A DNA stretch of 64,000 nucleotides, taken from positions 124,001 through 188,000 of the forward strand of contig CAZJHD010000001.1 in the NCBI GenBank assembly GCA_964545855.1, read 5' to 3'. Positions 25,072 to 32,191 of the stretch are shown here, one piece after another. The notes under the pieces are model-generated. The model did not search any database. It was given only the letters and a program-made list of their open reading frames with translations, and was not told where the DNA came from. How positions within the stretch are numbered: position 1 is the first letter of the stretch; each line of letters opens with the position of its first letter. This DNA is from CAZJHD01 sp964545855 (lineage in GTDB: Bacteria > Planctomycetota > UBA1135 > JACQFD01). The position numbers were made by a program, and so were the translations under genes.

Positions 25072-25635
25072 CTACCGGAGCGGCGGCCGGAAGAACGGGG
25101 AGTCGTCCGCCGCGCTCGCGGGCCGCGGAGCGCTGGCCGCACCCTCGCCGGCGACCGTTCCGGCGCGCGGCGCGAGCCGCGACGAGGTGGACTCCTCGCC
25201 GTCCTCCGGCGCGAGCCATCGGATGGCGACGGCGCTCGCGAACGTCGAAGGCGCGCGGGGTGCGTCCAGGCTGGCGGGGTTCGAGAGCACGGGGCCGAAG
25301 CCGAAGTCGGCGGGGCTCCCCGTCGGAGCGCCCGGGCTCGGCACGGATCGGACGCCACGCGTCTCGATCACGATCGCATCGGCTCCGTTCTCCGCGGCGA
25401 CCTCCCGGAGGCGCTGCACCGCATGGCCCGGGCTGTCGTAGTTCCGGCTCTCCGTGAAGAGCCGCGCGATCTCCGCGAAGGGACGTCTCGGAGCCTCCGT
25501 CAGCACCTCGACGCGGACCGGCTCTCGCGCGGCGGCCGGCGCCCCATAGCGGATCGTGTCGACCGGGTAGAGAGCCGAGCAGGCGCAGGCGATCGCGAGC
25601 ACGAGGATCGCGCTGGTCCGGATCCAGGCGGTCAT
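25072..25635 (-). CDS. Putative lipoprotein, paralogue of the upstream gene
   Basis: This 187-residue protein starts with signal sequence WIRTSAILVLAIACACSA, giving a lipobox-like IACAC. A compact domain (residues about 40-100) contains VEVLTEAPRRPFAEIARLF, then VQRLREVAAENGADAIVIE. This pattern (strand, helix, GADAIV strand) is that of small lipoproteins with a YbjQ/DUF4156-like fold. The remaining 85 residues are Pro/Ala/Ser-rich and probably disordered. The same domain pattern appears in the gene just upstream, so the pair arose by duplication. Its ATG overlaps the upstream stop (ATGA). Function unknown. Confidence 0.65.
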   Translation of the reverse strand: MTAWIRTSAILVLAIACACSALYPVDTIRYGAPAAAREPVRVEVLTEAPRRPFAEIARLFTESRNYDSPGHAVQRLREVAAENGADAIVIETRGVRSVPSPGAPTGSPADFGFGPVLSNPASLDAPRAPSTFASAVAIRWLAPEDGEESTSSRLAPRAGTVAGEGAASAPRPASAADDSPFFRPPLR

Positions 25636-26189
25636 GGCTTCTTCTCGACGGGAGGTTTCTCGAGCGGCCTCTCGGCGATGTTCTCGGGCGGTTCGAGCCC
25701 TTGGGCTTGCTGCACGGGCGACTGCGATCCGTCTCCCTCGACACGGACACGGAACGGCTGCTCGCCTGCGTGTCGCTCGTCGAGGCGCACGGCGATCCCG
25801 CGCACGGCGACCCACGACGGCCGGCTGAGGAGGAGCGTCAGCCCCGCACGGGCCGCTTCGCCCGAGAGGTTCCCGTCCGTCGGGTTCGACGAGACCTGCG
25901 GCGAGCCCGTCGCGGGAACGTCGTAGACGGCCGTCACGTCGACGAGCGCATCGGCGCCGAGCGCGGCGGCCCGATCGCGGAGCCGGAGGACGAGGCTCTC
26001 GAAGCTCGATCCGTCGGAGGCCACTTCGAGCTGGGCCAGGGCGGAGTGGGGGCGCAGCTCCTTCGCGCGCACGATCTCGACGGACGCGGGCGAGACCGGG
26101 GGCAGTCCCGCGACGCCGAGGTACCGCACCGAGATGGGCGCGACCCTCGGTCCGCTCGCGCACGCCGACAGAGCGATCGCCGCGCTCAC
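25632..26189 (-). CDS. Putative lipoprotein, paralogue of the downstream gene (start uncertain)
   Basis: The mature part after CASGPRVAP contains VEIVRAKELRPHSALAQLEVAS and LRLRDRAAALGADALVDVTAVYDVP, which aligns with the downstream lipoprotein. A Pro/Glu/Lys tail ends in VEKKP. The start is a problem. The only usable in-frame start near the lipobox is GTG at 26189, giving MSAAIALSAC as a very short lipoprotein signal. Upstream codons (PLSANVLAL) would extend a normal signal, but no ATG, GTG or TTG precedes them before the divergent accC promoter. The translated start may therefore be non-standard, or the signal unusually short. About 185 residues. Confidence 0.55.
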   Translation of the reverse strand: MSAAIALSACASGPRVAPISVRYLGVAGLPPVSPASVEIVRAKELRPHSALAQLEVASDGSSFESLVLRLRDRAAALGADALVDVTAVYDVPATGSPQVSSNPTDGNLSGEAARAGLTLLLSRPSWVAVRGIAVRLDERHAGEQPFRVRVEGDGSQSPVQQAQGLEPPENIAERPLEKPPVEKKP

Positions 26190-26255
26190 GAGCGCGAGGA
26201 CATTCGCGGAGAGCGGCCACCGCGCCGCGCCTCCCGGCGCCTCCCGAGGAGCGGC

Positions 26256-26264
26256 TGGTATGCT
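26256..26264 (+). promoter_or_regulatory. Extended -10 (TGG-TATGCT) for accC, leaderless type
   Basis: TG-n-TATGCT ends 9 nt before the ATG at 26274 and no ribosome site is present. Transcription would begin 2-3 nt before the start codon. Confidence 0.55.
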
Positions 26265-26273
26265 CCGCGCCCC

Positions 26274-27635
26274 ATGCCCCGGCTCCGGAAGATCCTGATC
26301 GCCAATCGCGGCGAGATCGCCGTGCGGATCGTCCGTGCGTGCCGGGACGAGGGTATGCGTGCCGTGACCGTTCATTCGGATGCGGATGCCGGAGGACTCT
26401 GGGTCGAGAGTGCCGACGAGAGCTATCGGCTCGGCCCCCCCCCGGTCCAGCAATCCTACCTCGCGGCCGATCGCCTGATCGAAGCGGCTCTCCAGTCGGG
26501 AGCCGACGCGATCCATCCTGGGTACGGACTCCTCTCGGAGAATGCCGCCTTCGCCTCGAAGGTGGAGCAGGCGGGCCTCGTCTGGATCGGTCCCCGGCCC
26601 GAGACCATCGCCGCCATGGGAGTGAAGACGCAGGCGAGGGCGCGCATGCGCGCGGCGGGCGTGCCCGTGGTTCCCGGCACCGAGGAGCCCGTCCTCGACA
26701 CGCCGCGAGCTCGAACGATCGCCGCCGAGCTGGGGTACCCCGTCATGGTGAAGGCCGCCTCCGGCGGCGGCGGCATCGGGATGGAGCTCGTCGCCGACGA
26801 GTCGGGCCTCGAGCGTTCCCTGCAGGGTGTCGCGGAGCGTGCGCGGAGGTTCTTCGGTGGTGAGGCCGTCTATCTCGAGAAGGCGCTCGATCGCCCGCGC
26901 CACGTCGAGGTGCAGATCCTCGCCGACTCTCGAGGGAACGTGATCCATCTCCTCGAGCGCGAGTGCTCGATCCAGCGCCGGCATCAGAAGGTGGTGGAGG
27001 AATGTCCGTCGCCCCTCGCCGACTCGAAGCTCCGCCTGGCGATCGCGGACGCCGCCGTGCGGGCCGCGCGCGCGGCGGGCTACCGGAACGCCGGAACGGT
27101 GGAGTTCCTCGTGGACGCGTCGGGGAGCTTCCACTTCCTCGAGATGAACTGCCGGCTGCAGGTGGAGCACCCCGTGACGGAGATGGTGACGGGCGTCGAC
27201 ATCGTGCGGGAGCAGATCCGAATTGCCGGGGGCGAGCCGCTCTCGCTCGCGCAGGGGGACGTGCGCGCGGAGGGCGCGGCCATCGAGCTACGCCTCTACG
27301 CGGAGGACCCGTCCCGCGGATTCCGGCCGTCGCCCGGGCCCATCGACGTCTTCTCGATCCCTGCCGGAGAGGGCATCCGCGTCGACACGGGGTACGGCCC
27401 CGGGAGCGCCGTCACGCCCTACTACGATCCGCTCATCGCGAAGCTCGTCTTCCACGGACGCGACCGGAGTGCCGCCATCGAGCGAGCGTCGAGCGCGCTG
27501 CGGGACGCGCGCGTGGGGCCCCTCGCGACCAACCTCGATCTCCACCGCCGCATCCTCGGGAGCGCGCTCTTCCGCTCCGGAGACCTCTCCACGGACTTCC
27601 TCTCGCGGCTCGACGCGGCCGCGCACGCTCCATGA
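26274..27635 (+). CDS. accC: Biotin carboxylase subunit of an acyl-CoA/acetyl-CoA carboxylase
   Basis: This 453-residue ATP-grasp enzyme carboxylates biotin with bicarbonate and ATP in the cytosol. Motifs appear in order: LIANRGEIAVRIVRAC at the N-terminus, ADAIHPGYGLLSEN, the ATP-lid MVKAASGGGGIGM, HVEVQILAD, the catalytic ERECSIQRRHQKVVEE, and metal- and substrate-binding FLEMNCRLQVEHPVTEMVTG. Length is that of stand-alone biotin carboxylases, without a fused biotinyl domain. That domain is supplied by the next gene, which overlaps it by 4 bp (ATGA). With the enoyl-CoA hydratase and the carboxyltransferase at 30533 it looks like a catabolic acyl-CoA carboxylase set, perhaps for methylcrotonyl- or propionyl-CoA, rather than fatty-acid synthesis. 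Confidence 0.9.
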   Translation: MPRLRKILIANRGEIAVRIVRACRDEGMRAVTVHSDADAGGLWVESADESYRLGPPPVQQSYLAADRLIEAALQSGADAIHPGYGLLSENAAFASKVEQAGLVWIGPRPETIAAMGVKTQARARMRAAGVPVVPGTEEPVLDTPRARTIAAELGYPVMVKAASGGGGIGMELVADESGLERSLQGVAERARRFFGGEAVYLEKALDRPRHVEVQILADSRGNVIHLLERECSIQRRHQKVVEECPSPLADSKLRLAIADAAVRAARAAGYRNAGTVEFLVDASGSFHFLEMNCRLQVEHPVTEMVTGVDIVREQIRIAGGEPLSLAQGDVRAEGAAIELRLYAEDPSRGFRPSPGPIDVFSIPAGEGIRVDTGYGPGSAVTPYYDPLIAKLVFHGRDRSAAIERASSALRDARVGPLATNLDLHRRILGSALFRSGDLSTDFLSRLDAAAHAP

Positions 27636-27850
27636 CGCACGTCGTTCGATCCAACATGGCAGGCACGCTCCTCGAGTTGCTGGTGAAGAAGGGCGAGAGC
27701 GTCCAAGAGGGCCAGGACGTCGCCACCATCGAGTCGATGAAGATGCACCTCTCCATCCAGGCCGATCGGGCGGGGAAGGTCGCCTCCGTGGCCGCGAAGG
27801 CCGGAGACTTCGTGAACGACGGAGACCCGATCCTCGAGCTGGAGGTCTGA
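27632..27850 (+). CDS. Minimal biotin carboxyl carrier protein (72 aa)
   Basis: This is almost exactly one biotinyl/lipoyl domain with no linker or N-terminal region. It contains the biotinylation motif ESMKM with Lys37, and the mirrored strands VVRSNMAGTLLELLVKKGE and GKVASVAAKAGDFVNDGDPILELE. It would carry carboxybiotin between the biotin carboxylase upstream and the carboxyltransferase. Usual AccB is more than twice as long. Free-standing domains of this size occur in catabolic acyl-CoA carboxylases and decarboxylases. Translationally coupled to accC (ATGA). Confidence 0.88.
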   Translation: MTHVVRSNMAGTLLELLVKKGESVQEGQDVATIESMKMHLSIQADRAGKVASVAAKAGDFVNDGDPILELEV

Positions 27851-27852
27851 CG

Positions 27853-28647
27853 GTGGGCGCCTCGTCCGGACCGACTCTCGTGCGCTGCGAGCGGAGCGAG
27901 CAGGTCGCGACGCTCGTGATCGACCGCCCCGAGGTCTCGAACTGCCTCTCCTTCGAGACCCTCGTGCAGTTCCGGGCGCACGTCGCCGCCCTCGCCGCGG
28001 CGAAGGACGTGCGCGCCGTGATCGTGACGGGGGCGGGGGAGAAGGCCTTCTGCGCCGGCGCCGACCTGAAGGAGCGCGCGACGATGCCCGTCGAGCGCGT
28101 GCCCGACTTCGTCCAAGCGATCCGCGCCCTGATGGACGAGGTGGAGGCCCTGCCGATGCCGACGATCGGCGCCGTGAACGGATTCGCCTTCGGCGGAGGA
28201 ATGGAACTCCTGCTCGCCTGCGATCTGCGCCTCGCGGCGGAGCACGCGCAGATGGGCCTCACGGAGGTGACCCTCGCCATCATCCCCGGCGCCGGCGGGA
28301 CGCAGCGCCTCCCGCGGCTGATCGGCCGGGCGCGCGCGAAGGATCTGATCCTCACGGGCCGCCGCATCGGCGCCGAGGAGGCGCTGCGGTACGGACTCCT
28401 GAGCGAGGTCGTTCCGGCGGCGCGTCTCCTGGCGCGCGCCGGAGAGATCGCGGCGACGATCGCCGCGAACGGTCCCCTCGCCGTGCGCGCGGCGAAGCGC
28501 GCCATCGACCGCGGCTGCGATCAGCCGATGGAGGAAGGCCTCCGCACCGAGTTCGCGTGCTACGAGTCGATCCTGCCGACGAGCGATCGCCTCGAGGCGC
28601 TCGCCGCGTTCCGCGAGAAGAGGAAGCCGCGCTTCCTCGGAGCCTGA
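27853..28647 (+). CDS. Enoyl-CoA hydratase/isomerase family protein (methylglutaconyl-CoA hydratase-like)
   Basis: This 264-residue crotonase-fold enzyme hydrates an enoyl-CoA. The oxyanion-hole motifs are CAGADLKER and GFAFGGGMELLLACD (the Glu being one catalytic residue), followed by TEVTLAIIPGAGGTQRLPRLIG with the second acidic position replaced in part by IPGAGG. That pattern is shared with human AUH and bacterial LiuC, methylglutaconyl-CoA hydratases of leucine breakdown. The neighbours (biotin carboxylase, biotin carrier, carboxyltransferase) are the genes expected for the methylcrotonyl-CoA step, which supports that reading without proving it. GTG start 2 bp after the carrier stop codon. 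Confidence 0.82.
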   Translation: MGASSGPTLVRCERSEQVATLVIDRPEVSNCLSFETLVQFRAHVAALAAAKDVRAVIVTGAGEKAFCAGADLKERATMPVERVPDFVQAIRALMDEVEALPMPTIGAVNGFAFGGGMELLLACDLRLAAEHAQMGLTEVTLAIIPGAGGTQRLPRLIGRARAKDLILTGRRIGAEEALRYGLLSEVVPAARLLARAGEIAATIAANGPLAVRAAKRAIDRGCDQPMEEGLRTEFACYESILPTSDRLEALAAFREKRKPRFLGA

Positions 28648-28715
28648 GCAGGCCGCCGAAGAGGTTCCTCGAGGCGTCCCGTGTGGGGCTCCAGGCGTCG
28701 AGGGAGTGGGTTCGG

Positions 28716-28744
28716 CGGGAGTCTTGCCGATGGGGCGACTCCCG
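28716..28744 (+). terminator. Hairpin after the accC-carrier-hydratase operon
   Basis: An 8-bp perfect inverted repeat (CGGGAGTC/GACTCCCG) with a 13-nt loop lies about 70 bp after the hydratase stop. A TAGGCT hexamer right behind it (28746-28751) may be the mscL -10. A second small stem (28804-28820) abuts the mscL ribosome site. Confidence 0.45.
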
Positions 28745-28829
28745 ATAGGCTCCTCGGCCCAATTCTGCGCGGGGTCGCGCAGAGACCACCCTCCTCCATG
28801 CTCCGGGGCCGATCGCCCCGAGGATCCCC

Positions 28830-29279
28830 GTGTCGTTCTTCAAGGAATTCCGAGACTTCGCGGTCAAGGGAAACGCCCTCGACCTGGCGGTGGCAGTCAT
28901 CATCGGCGGCGCCTTCGGCAAGATCGTCGCCTCGCTCGTCGGCGACGTGATCATGCCGCTCGTGGGTCAGCTCCTGGGCGGCGTGAGCTTCTCGGAGCAC
29001 GTGCTCAACCTCGGCACCTGGAGCCTCCAGACCGCCGAGGAGGCGAAGGCGGCGGGCGGAGCGGTCCTGAAGTACGGGCAGTTCCTGCAGACGATCGTCG
29101 ACTTCCTGATCATCGCGCTGTCGATCTTCGTCGTGATCCGGCAGATCAACCGGCTGAAGAAGCCTGCCCCGGCCCCGGCCCCGTCGGCGCCGACGACGAA
29201 GGACTGCCCGCGCTGCTTGATGACGATTCCCATCAAGGCGACGCGTTGCGGTCACTGCACGACGGATCTCGCCAAGTAG
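28830..29279 (+). CDS. mscL: Large-conductance mechanosensitive channel MscL with C-terminal zinc ribbon
   Basis: This 149-residue protein is a pentameric inner-membrane tension valve protecting against hypo-osmotic shock. The N-terminal helix and TM1 (FKEFRDFAVKGNALDLAVAVIIGGAFGKIVASLVGDVIMP) and TM2 (FLQTIVDFLIIALSIFVVIRQINRL) are canonical. In place of the usual short cytoplasmic helix bundle, the chain continues through a Pro/Ala linker into a Cys4 zinc ribbon (CPRC...CGHC, residues about 130-145). Start is GTG with a GAGGA ribosome site 5 nt upstream at 28820-28824. It stands alone between the carboxylase operon and the DUF481 gene. Confidence 0.92.
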   Translation: MSFFKEFRDFAVKGNALDLAVAVIIGGAFGKIVASLVGDVIMPLVGQLLGGVSFSEHVLNLGTWSLQTAEEAKAAGGAVLKYGQFLQTIVDFLIIALSIFVVIRQINRLKKPAPAPAPSAPTTKDCPRCLMTIPIKATRCGHCTTDLAK

Positions 29280-29442
29280 CACCACGTTCGGTACCCGCAG
29301 TGCGCAGGGCGCGCCGCGGTGGGCTGCTCGCGATGCACTCGTGCGGATCGACGGAGGAGCTCCCCTGCGCTCGGCGGGGCGCGGCTCCGGATTCCTCGCG
29401 CGACCTCGAAACCTTCCTCTACCCCAGGACCGACCGTCTCCC

Positions 29443-30462
29443 ATGCACAGCCCCTTCGTGCCGCTCCTCCTCGTCGCACTCCTCTCGACCTCGGTTCTCG
29501 CCGCTCCCGACGAGGTCGTTCTCAAGAACGGCGAGAAGCTCATCGGGACCGTGAAGAGCGCCGCCGGCGGCACGCTCGTCTTCGCCTCGGAGTCGCTCGG
29601 CACCGTGAAGGTGCCCTTCGACAAGATCGTGACCTTCACGAGCGACGCACCCGTGGCGCTCCACCTCGTTGACGGAACGGTGACCAGCGCGCGGATCGAG
29701 GCTGGATCCGAGGGGACGGTCGCGCTCGTGGCCGACGGTGCGCCACCTCGGCCTCTCTCGATCGCCGACATCGAGAAGGCGAATCCTCCCTCGGTGAAGT
29801 GGACGGGCAGCGTCACGGCGGGTCTCGTCGTGACGCGAGGCAACTCGGACACGCAGTCCGCGAACGTCGACGCGGCGGCCGAGCGTCGCGGCGAGGTCGA
29901 CCGGATCCGCGCGGGCGCCGGCTACGTCGAGGCGCGGCAGAAGAACGACGTGACGAAGGAGATGGACACGACGGCGCGCATCTACCGGGCGAACGGCCAG
30001 TACGACTACTTCTTCTCGGACACGTTCTATGCCTACGCGAATGCGCGCGGCGAGCGCGATGCCATCGCGGAGGTCGATCTCCGATTCATCGGCGGCGTCG
30101 GCGCCGGACAGCAGTGGGTCGAAGGCGACGACTTCAACCTCTCGACGGAAGAGGGCATCAGCTACTTCGCCGAGAAGTTCCGGAACATGACGCCGTCGAA
30201 GGAGTCGGCGGCGAGCCGCTTCGCCTACCGTGTCGACGGGAAGCCCTTCGACGCCGTGAAGCTCTTCCACGACACGGAGTGGATCCACGGCCTCGAGGAA
30301 TCGGGCGACGACCTCGTGACGACGCAGGGCGGCTTCCGCTCGTCCGTCACGGGATCGCTCTTCTTCGAGGCCAAGGTGCAGGTGAACTGGGACAACACGC
30401 CGGCCGCCGGAGCGGAGCGCACTGACGTCCGGTACATCCTGGGACTCGGCTGGAGCTTCTGA
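29443..30462 (+). CDS. DUF481 family outer-membrane protein, YdiY-like, with N-terminal SH3-like region
   Basis: This 339-residue exported protein has signal peptide FVPLLLVALLSTSVLA. Residues about 25-120 resemble the small beta-barrel seen at the front of DUF481 proteins (VVLKNGEKLIGTVKSAAGGTLVFASESLG...VPFDKI). From about 125 on, WTGSVTAGLVVTRGNSDTQSANV starts a repeated beta-strand region (YDYFFSDTFYAYANARGERD, RFIGGVGAGQQWVEG) ending in the aromatic strand YILGLGWSF. That is the DUF481 beta-barrel with the C-terminal aromatic residue expected of outer-membrane proteins. Function of the family is not established; salt-induced relatives are known. Confidence 0.8.
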   Translation: MHSPFVPLLLVALLSTSVLAAPDEVVLKNGEKLIGTVKSAAGGTLVFASESLGTVKVPFDKIVTFTSDAPVALHLVDGTVTSARIEAGSEGTVALVADGAPPRPLSIADIEKANPPSVKWTGSVTAGLVVTRGNSDTQSANVDAAAERRGEVDRIRAGAGYVEARQKNDVTKEMDTTARIYRANGQYDYFFSDTFYAYANARGERDAIAEVDLRFIGGVGAGQQWVEGDDFNLSTEEGISYFAEKFRNMTPSKESAASRFAYRVDGKPFDAVKLFHDTEWIHGLEESGDDLVTTQGGFRSSVTGSLFFEAKVQVNWDNTPAAGAERTDVRYILGLGWSF

Positions 30463-30472
30463 TCGAATCGTC

Positions 30473-30505
30473 GAGGGGCGAGCGGAGCCGCGGCCCTCGC
30501 CCCTC
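30473..30505 (+). terminator. Hairpin terminator after the DUF481 gene
   Basis: A perfect 10-bp stem (GAGGGGCGAG/CTCGCCCCTC) with a 13-nt loop starts 10 bp after the stop codon. It separates the outer-membrane protein gene from the carboxyltransferase gene. Confidence 0.6.
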
Positions 30506-30532
30506 CCACTCACGGCGCAAGGGCCCGGAACC

Positions 30533-32062
30533 ATGACACGCAAGGACGAACTCGAGAAGCGCATCGCCGACGTGAAGGGCGGCAACGCCCGCTACCGGCC
30601 GAAGCTCGCGGAGCAGAAGAAGATCTTCTGCCGCGACCGCATCGCGCGTCTCCTCGACCCGGGCTCGGAGTTCACGGAGGACGGTCTTCTCGTGAATCAT
30701 CGGGCCGAGGAGCTGCCGGCCGACGGCGTCGTGACGGGGATCGGCCGAGTGCATGGGCGGCCCATGGCGATCATGGCGAACGACACGACCGTGAAGGCAG
30801 GGTCGTGGGGAGCTCGGACCGTCGAGAAGATCCTCCGGATCCAGGAGACCGCCGAGCGGCTCCGGATCCCCATGCTCTACCTCGTGGACAGCGCGGGCGC
30901 GCGCATCACCGATCAGGTGGAGATGTTCCCCGGGCGGCGCCACGCGGGACGGATCTTCTTCAACGAGGTGCGTCTCTCGGGCCGCGTGCCCCAGCTCTGC
31001 ATCCTGTTCGGACCGTCCGCGGCGGGCGGCGCCTACATCCCCGCCTTCTGCGACGCCGTGATCATGGTGGAGGGCAACGCCTCCATGTACCTCGGATCGC
31101 CGCGCATGGCGGAGATGGTGATCGGACAGAAGGTGACGCTCGAGGAGATGGGCGGTGCGCGGATGCACTGCTCGGTCTCGGGGTGCGGCGACGTGCTCGC
31201 TTCCGACGAGGAGACGGCGATCTCGCTCGCACGGGACTACCTGGCCTTCTTCCCCCAGCGTTTCGAGGAGCCCGCCCCGATGGCCGCGCCGGGGAAGGCG
31301 AAGGAGGGAGCGCGCCCGCTCGCGGAGGTCCTGCCTCCGAACATCAACCAGCCCTTCGACATGAAGGAGGTGATCGATCGTCTCGTCGACGCCGGCAGCT
31401 GGTTCGAGCTGAAGAAGCTCTACGCGGGGGAGCTGCTCACGGGCTTCGCGCGGATCGAGGGACGCCCCGTCGGCATCGTCGCGAATCAGCCGCGCGTGAA
31501 GGGCGGCGTGCTGTTCGTGGAGTCGGCCGACAAGGCGGCGCGATTCATCTCCCTCTGCGACGCGTTCAACATCCCGCTCGTGTTCCTCGCCGACGTGCCC
31601 GGCTTCATGATCGGCACGGCCGTCGAGCGCCAGGGCATCATCCGAGCGGGCGCGAAGATGGTGATGGCGGTCTCCGAGGCGACGGTGCCGAAGATCTGCG
31701 TCGTCGTTCGGAAGGCCTATGGCGCCGGGCTCTACGCCATGGCGGGGCCTGCTTTCTCCCCCGAGGCGACGCTCGCTCTCTCCACGGCCTCGATCGCCGT
31801 CATGGGCCCCGAGGCGGCGGTCAACGCCGTGTTCGCGAACAAGATCGCCGAGCAACCCGAGTCGGAGCGCGCGGCCTTCGTCGAGAAGCTGCGCGAGGAC
31901 TATCGCGCCGACGTCGACATCATGAAGCTCGCTTCGGAGAACGTCATCGACGCGGTGATTCCTCCCTCGGCGCTCCGGGAGGAGGTCTGCGCGCGACTGA
32001 TGCACGCGAGCGAGCGGGAGCGCGTCCGCCCGCCGAAGAGGCACTCGGTCCCTCCGATGTGA
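30533..32062 (+). CDS. Acyl-CoA carboxylase, carboxyltransferase (beta) subunit
   Basis: This 509-residue crotonase-superfamily carboxyltransferase moves the carboxyl group from carboxybiotin to an acyl-CoA. The N-terminal acyl-CoA half has LLDPGSEFTE, YLVDSAGARITDQ and the oxyanion motif FGPSAAGGAYIPAF. The C-terminal half has GIVANQPRVKGGVLFVESADKAARFI, LVFLADVPGFMIG and RKAYGAGLYAMAGPAF. The layout matches MccB/PccB-type catabolic enzymes, but the active-site lines (GPSAAGGAY, KAYGAGLYAM) equal neither the classic propionyl- nor methylcrotonyl-CoA versions, so substrate is left open. It must work with the biotin carboxylase and carrier encoded 2-4 kb upstream. Confidence 0.88.
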   Translation: MTRKDELEKRIADVKGGNARYRPKLAEQKKIFCRDRIARLLDPGSEFTEDGLLVNHRAEELPADGVVTGIGRVHGRPMAIMANDTTVKAGSWGARTVEKILRIQETAERLRIPMLYLVDSAGARITDQVEMFPGRRHAGRIFFNEVRLSGRVPQLCILFGPSAAGGAYIPAFCDAVIMVEGNASMYLGSPRMAEMVIGQKVTLEEMGGARMHCSVSGCGDVLASDEETAISLARDYLAFFPQRFEEPAPMAAPGKAKEGARPLAEVLPPNINQPFDMKEVIDRLVDAGSWFELKKLYAGELLTGFARIEGRPVGIVANQPRVKGGVLFVESADKAARFISLCDAFNIPLVFLADVPGFMIGTAVERQGIIRAGAKMVMAVSEATVPKICVVVRKAYGAGLYAMAGPAFSPEATLALSTASIAVMGPEAAVNAVFANKIAEQPESERAAFVEKLREDYRADVDIMKLASENVIDAVIPPSALREEVCARLMHASERERVRPPKRHSVPPM

Positions 32063-32137
32063 TCGCGCGGGGCCCGGTGCCGCTGTGATCGCATCCAGCG
32101 GCGCGGCCAGGGCTTCGGGAGTCCCGGGGAGGCAGGC

Positions 32138-32165
32138 AAAAGTTTCCGGGCGATCTGGCCGATAG
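32138..32165 (+). promoter_or_regulatory. FliA (sigma-28) promoter of the diguanylate cyclase gene
   Basis: AAAAGTTT, 12 nt, then GCCGATAG closely matches the FliA consensus TAAAGTTT-N11-GCCGATAA. The -10 ends 26 nt before the GTG at 32192. The same 16-nt spacing between the core -35 AA pair and GCCGA is found at the two other sites, 37529 and 42753. Confidence 0.7.
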
Positions 32166-32191
32166 GGGAGGTCTCGCGCCCCCCTCCTGCG

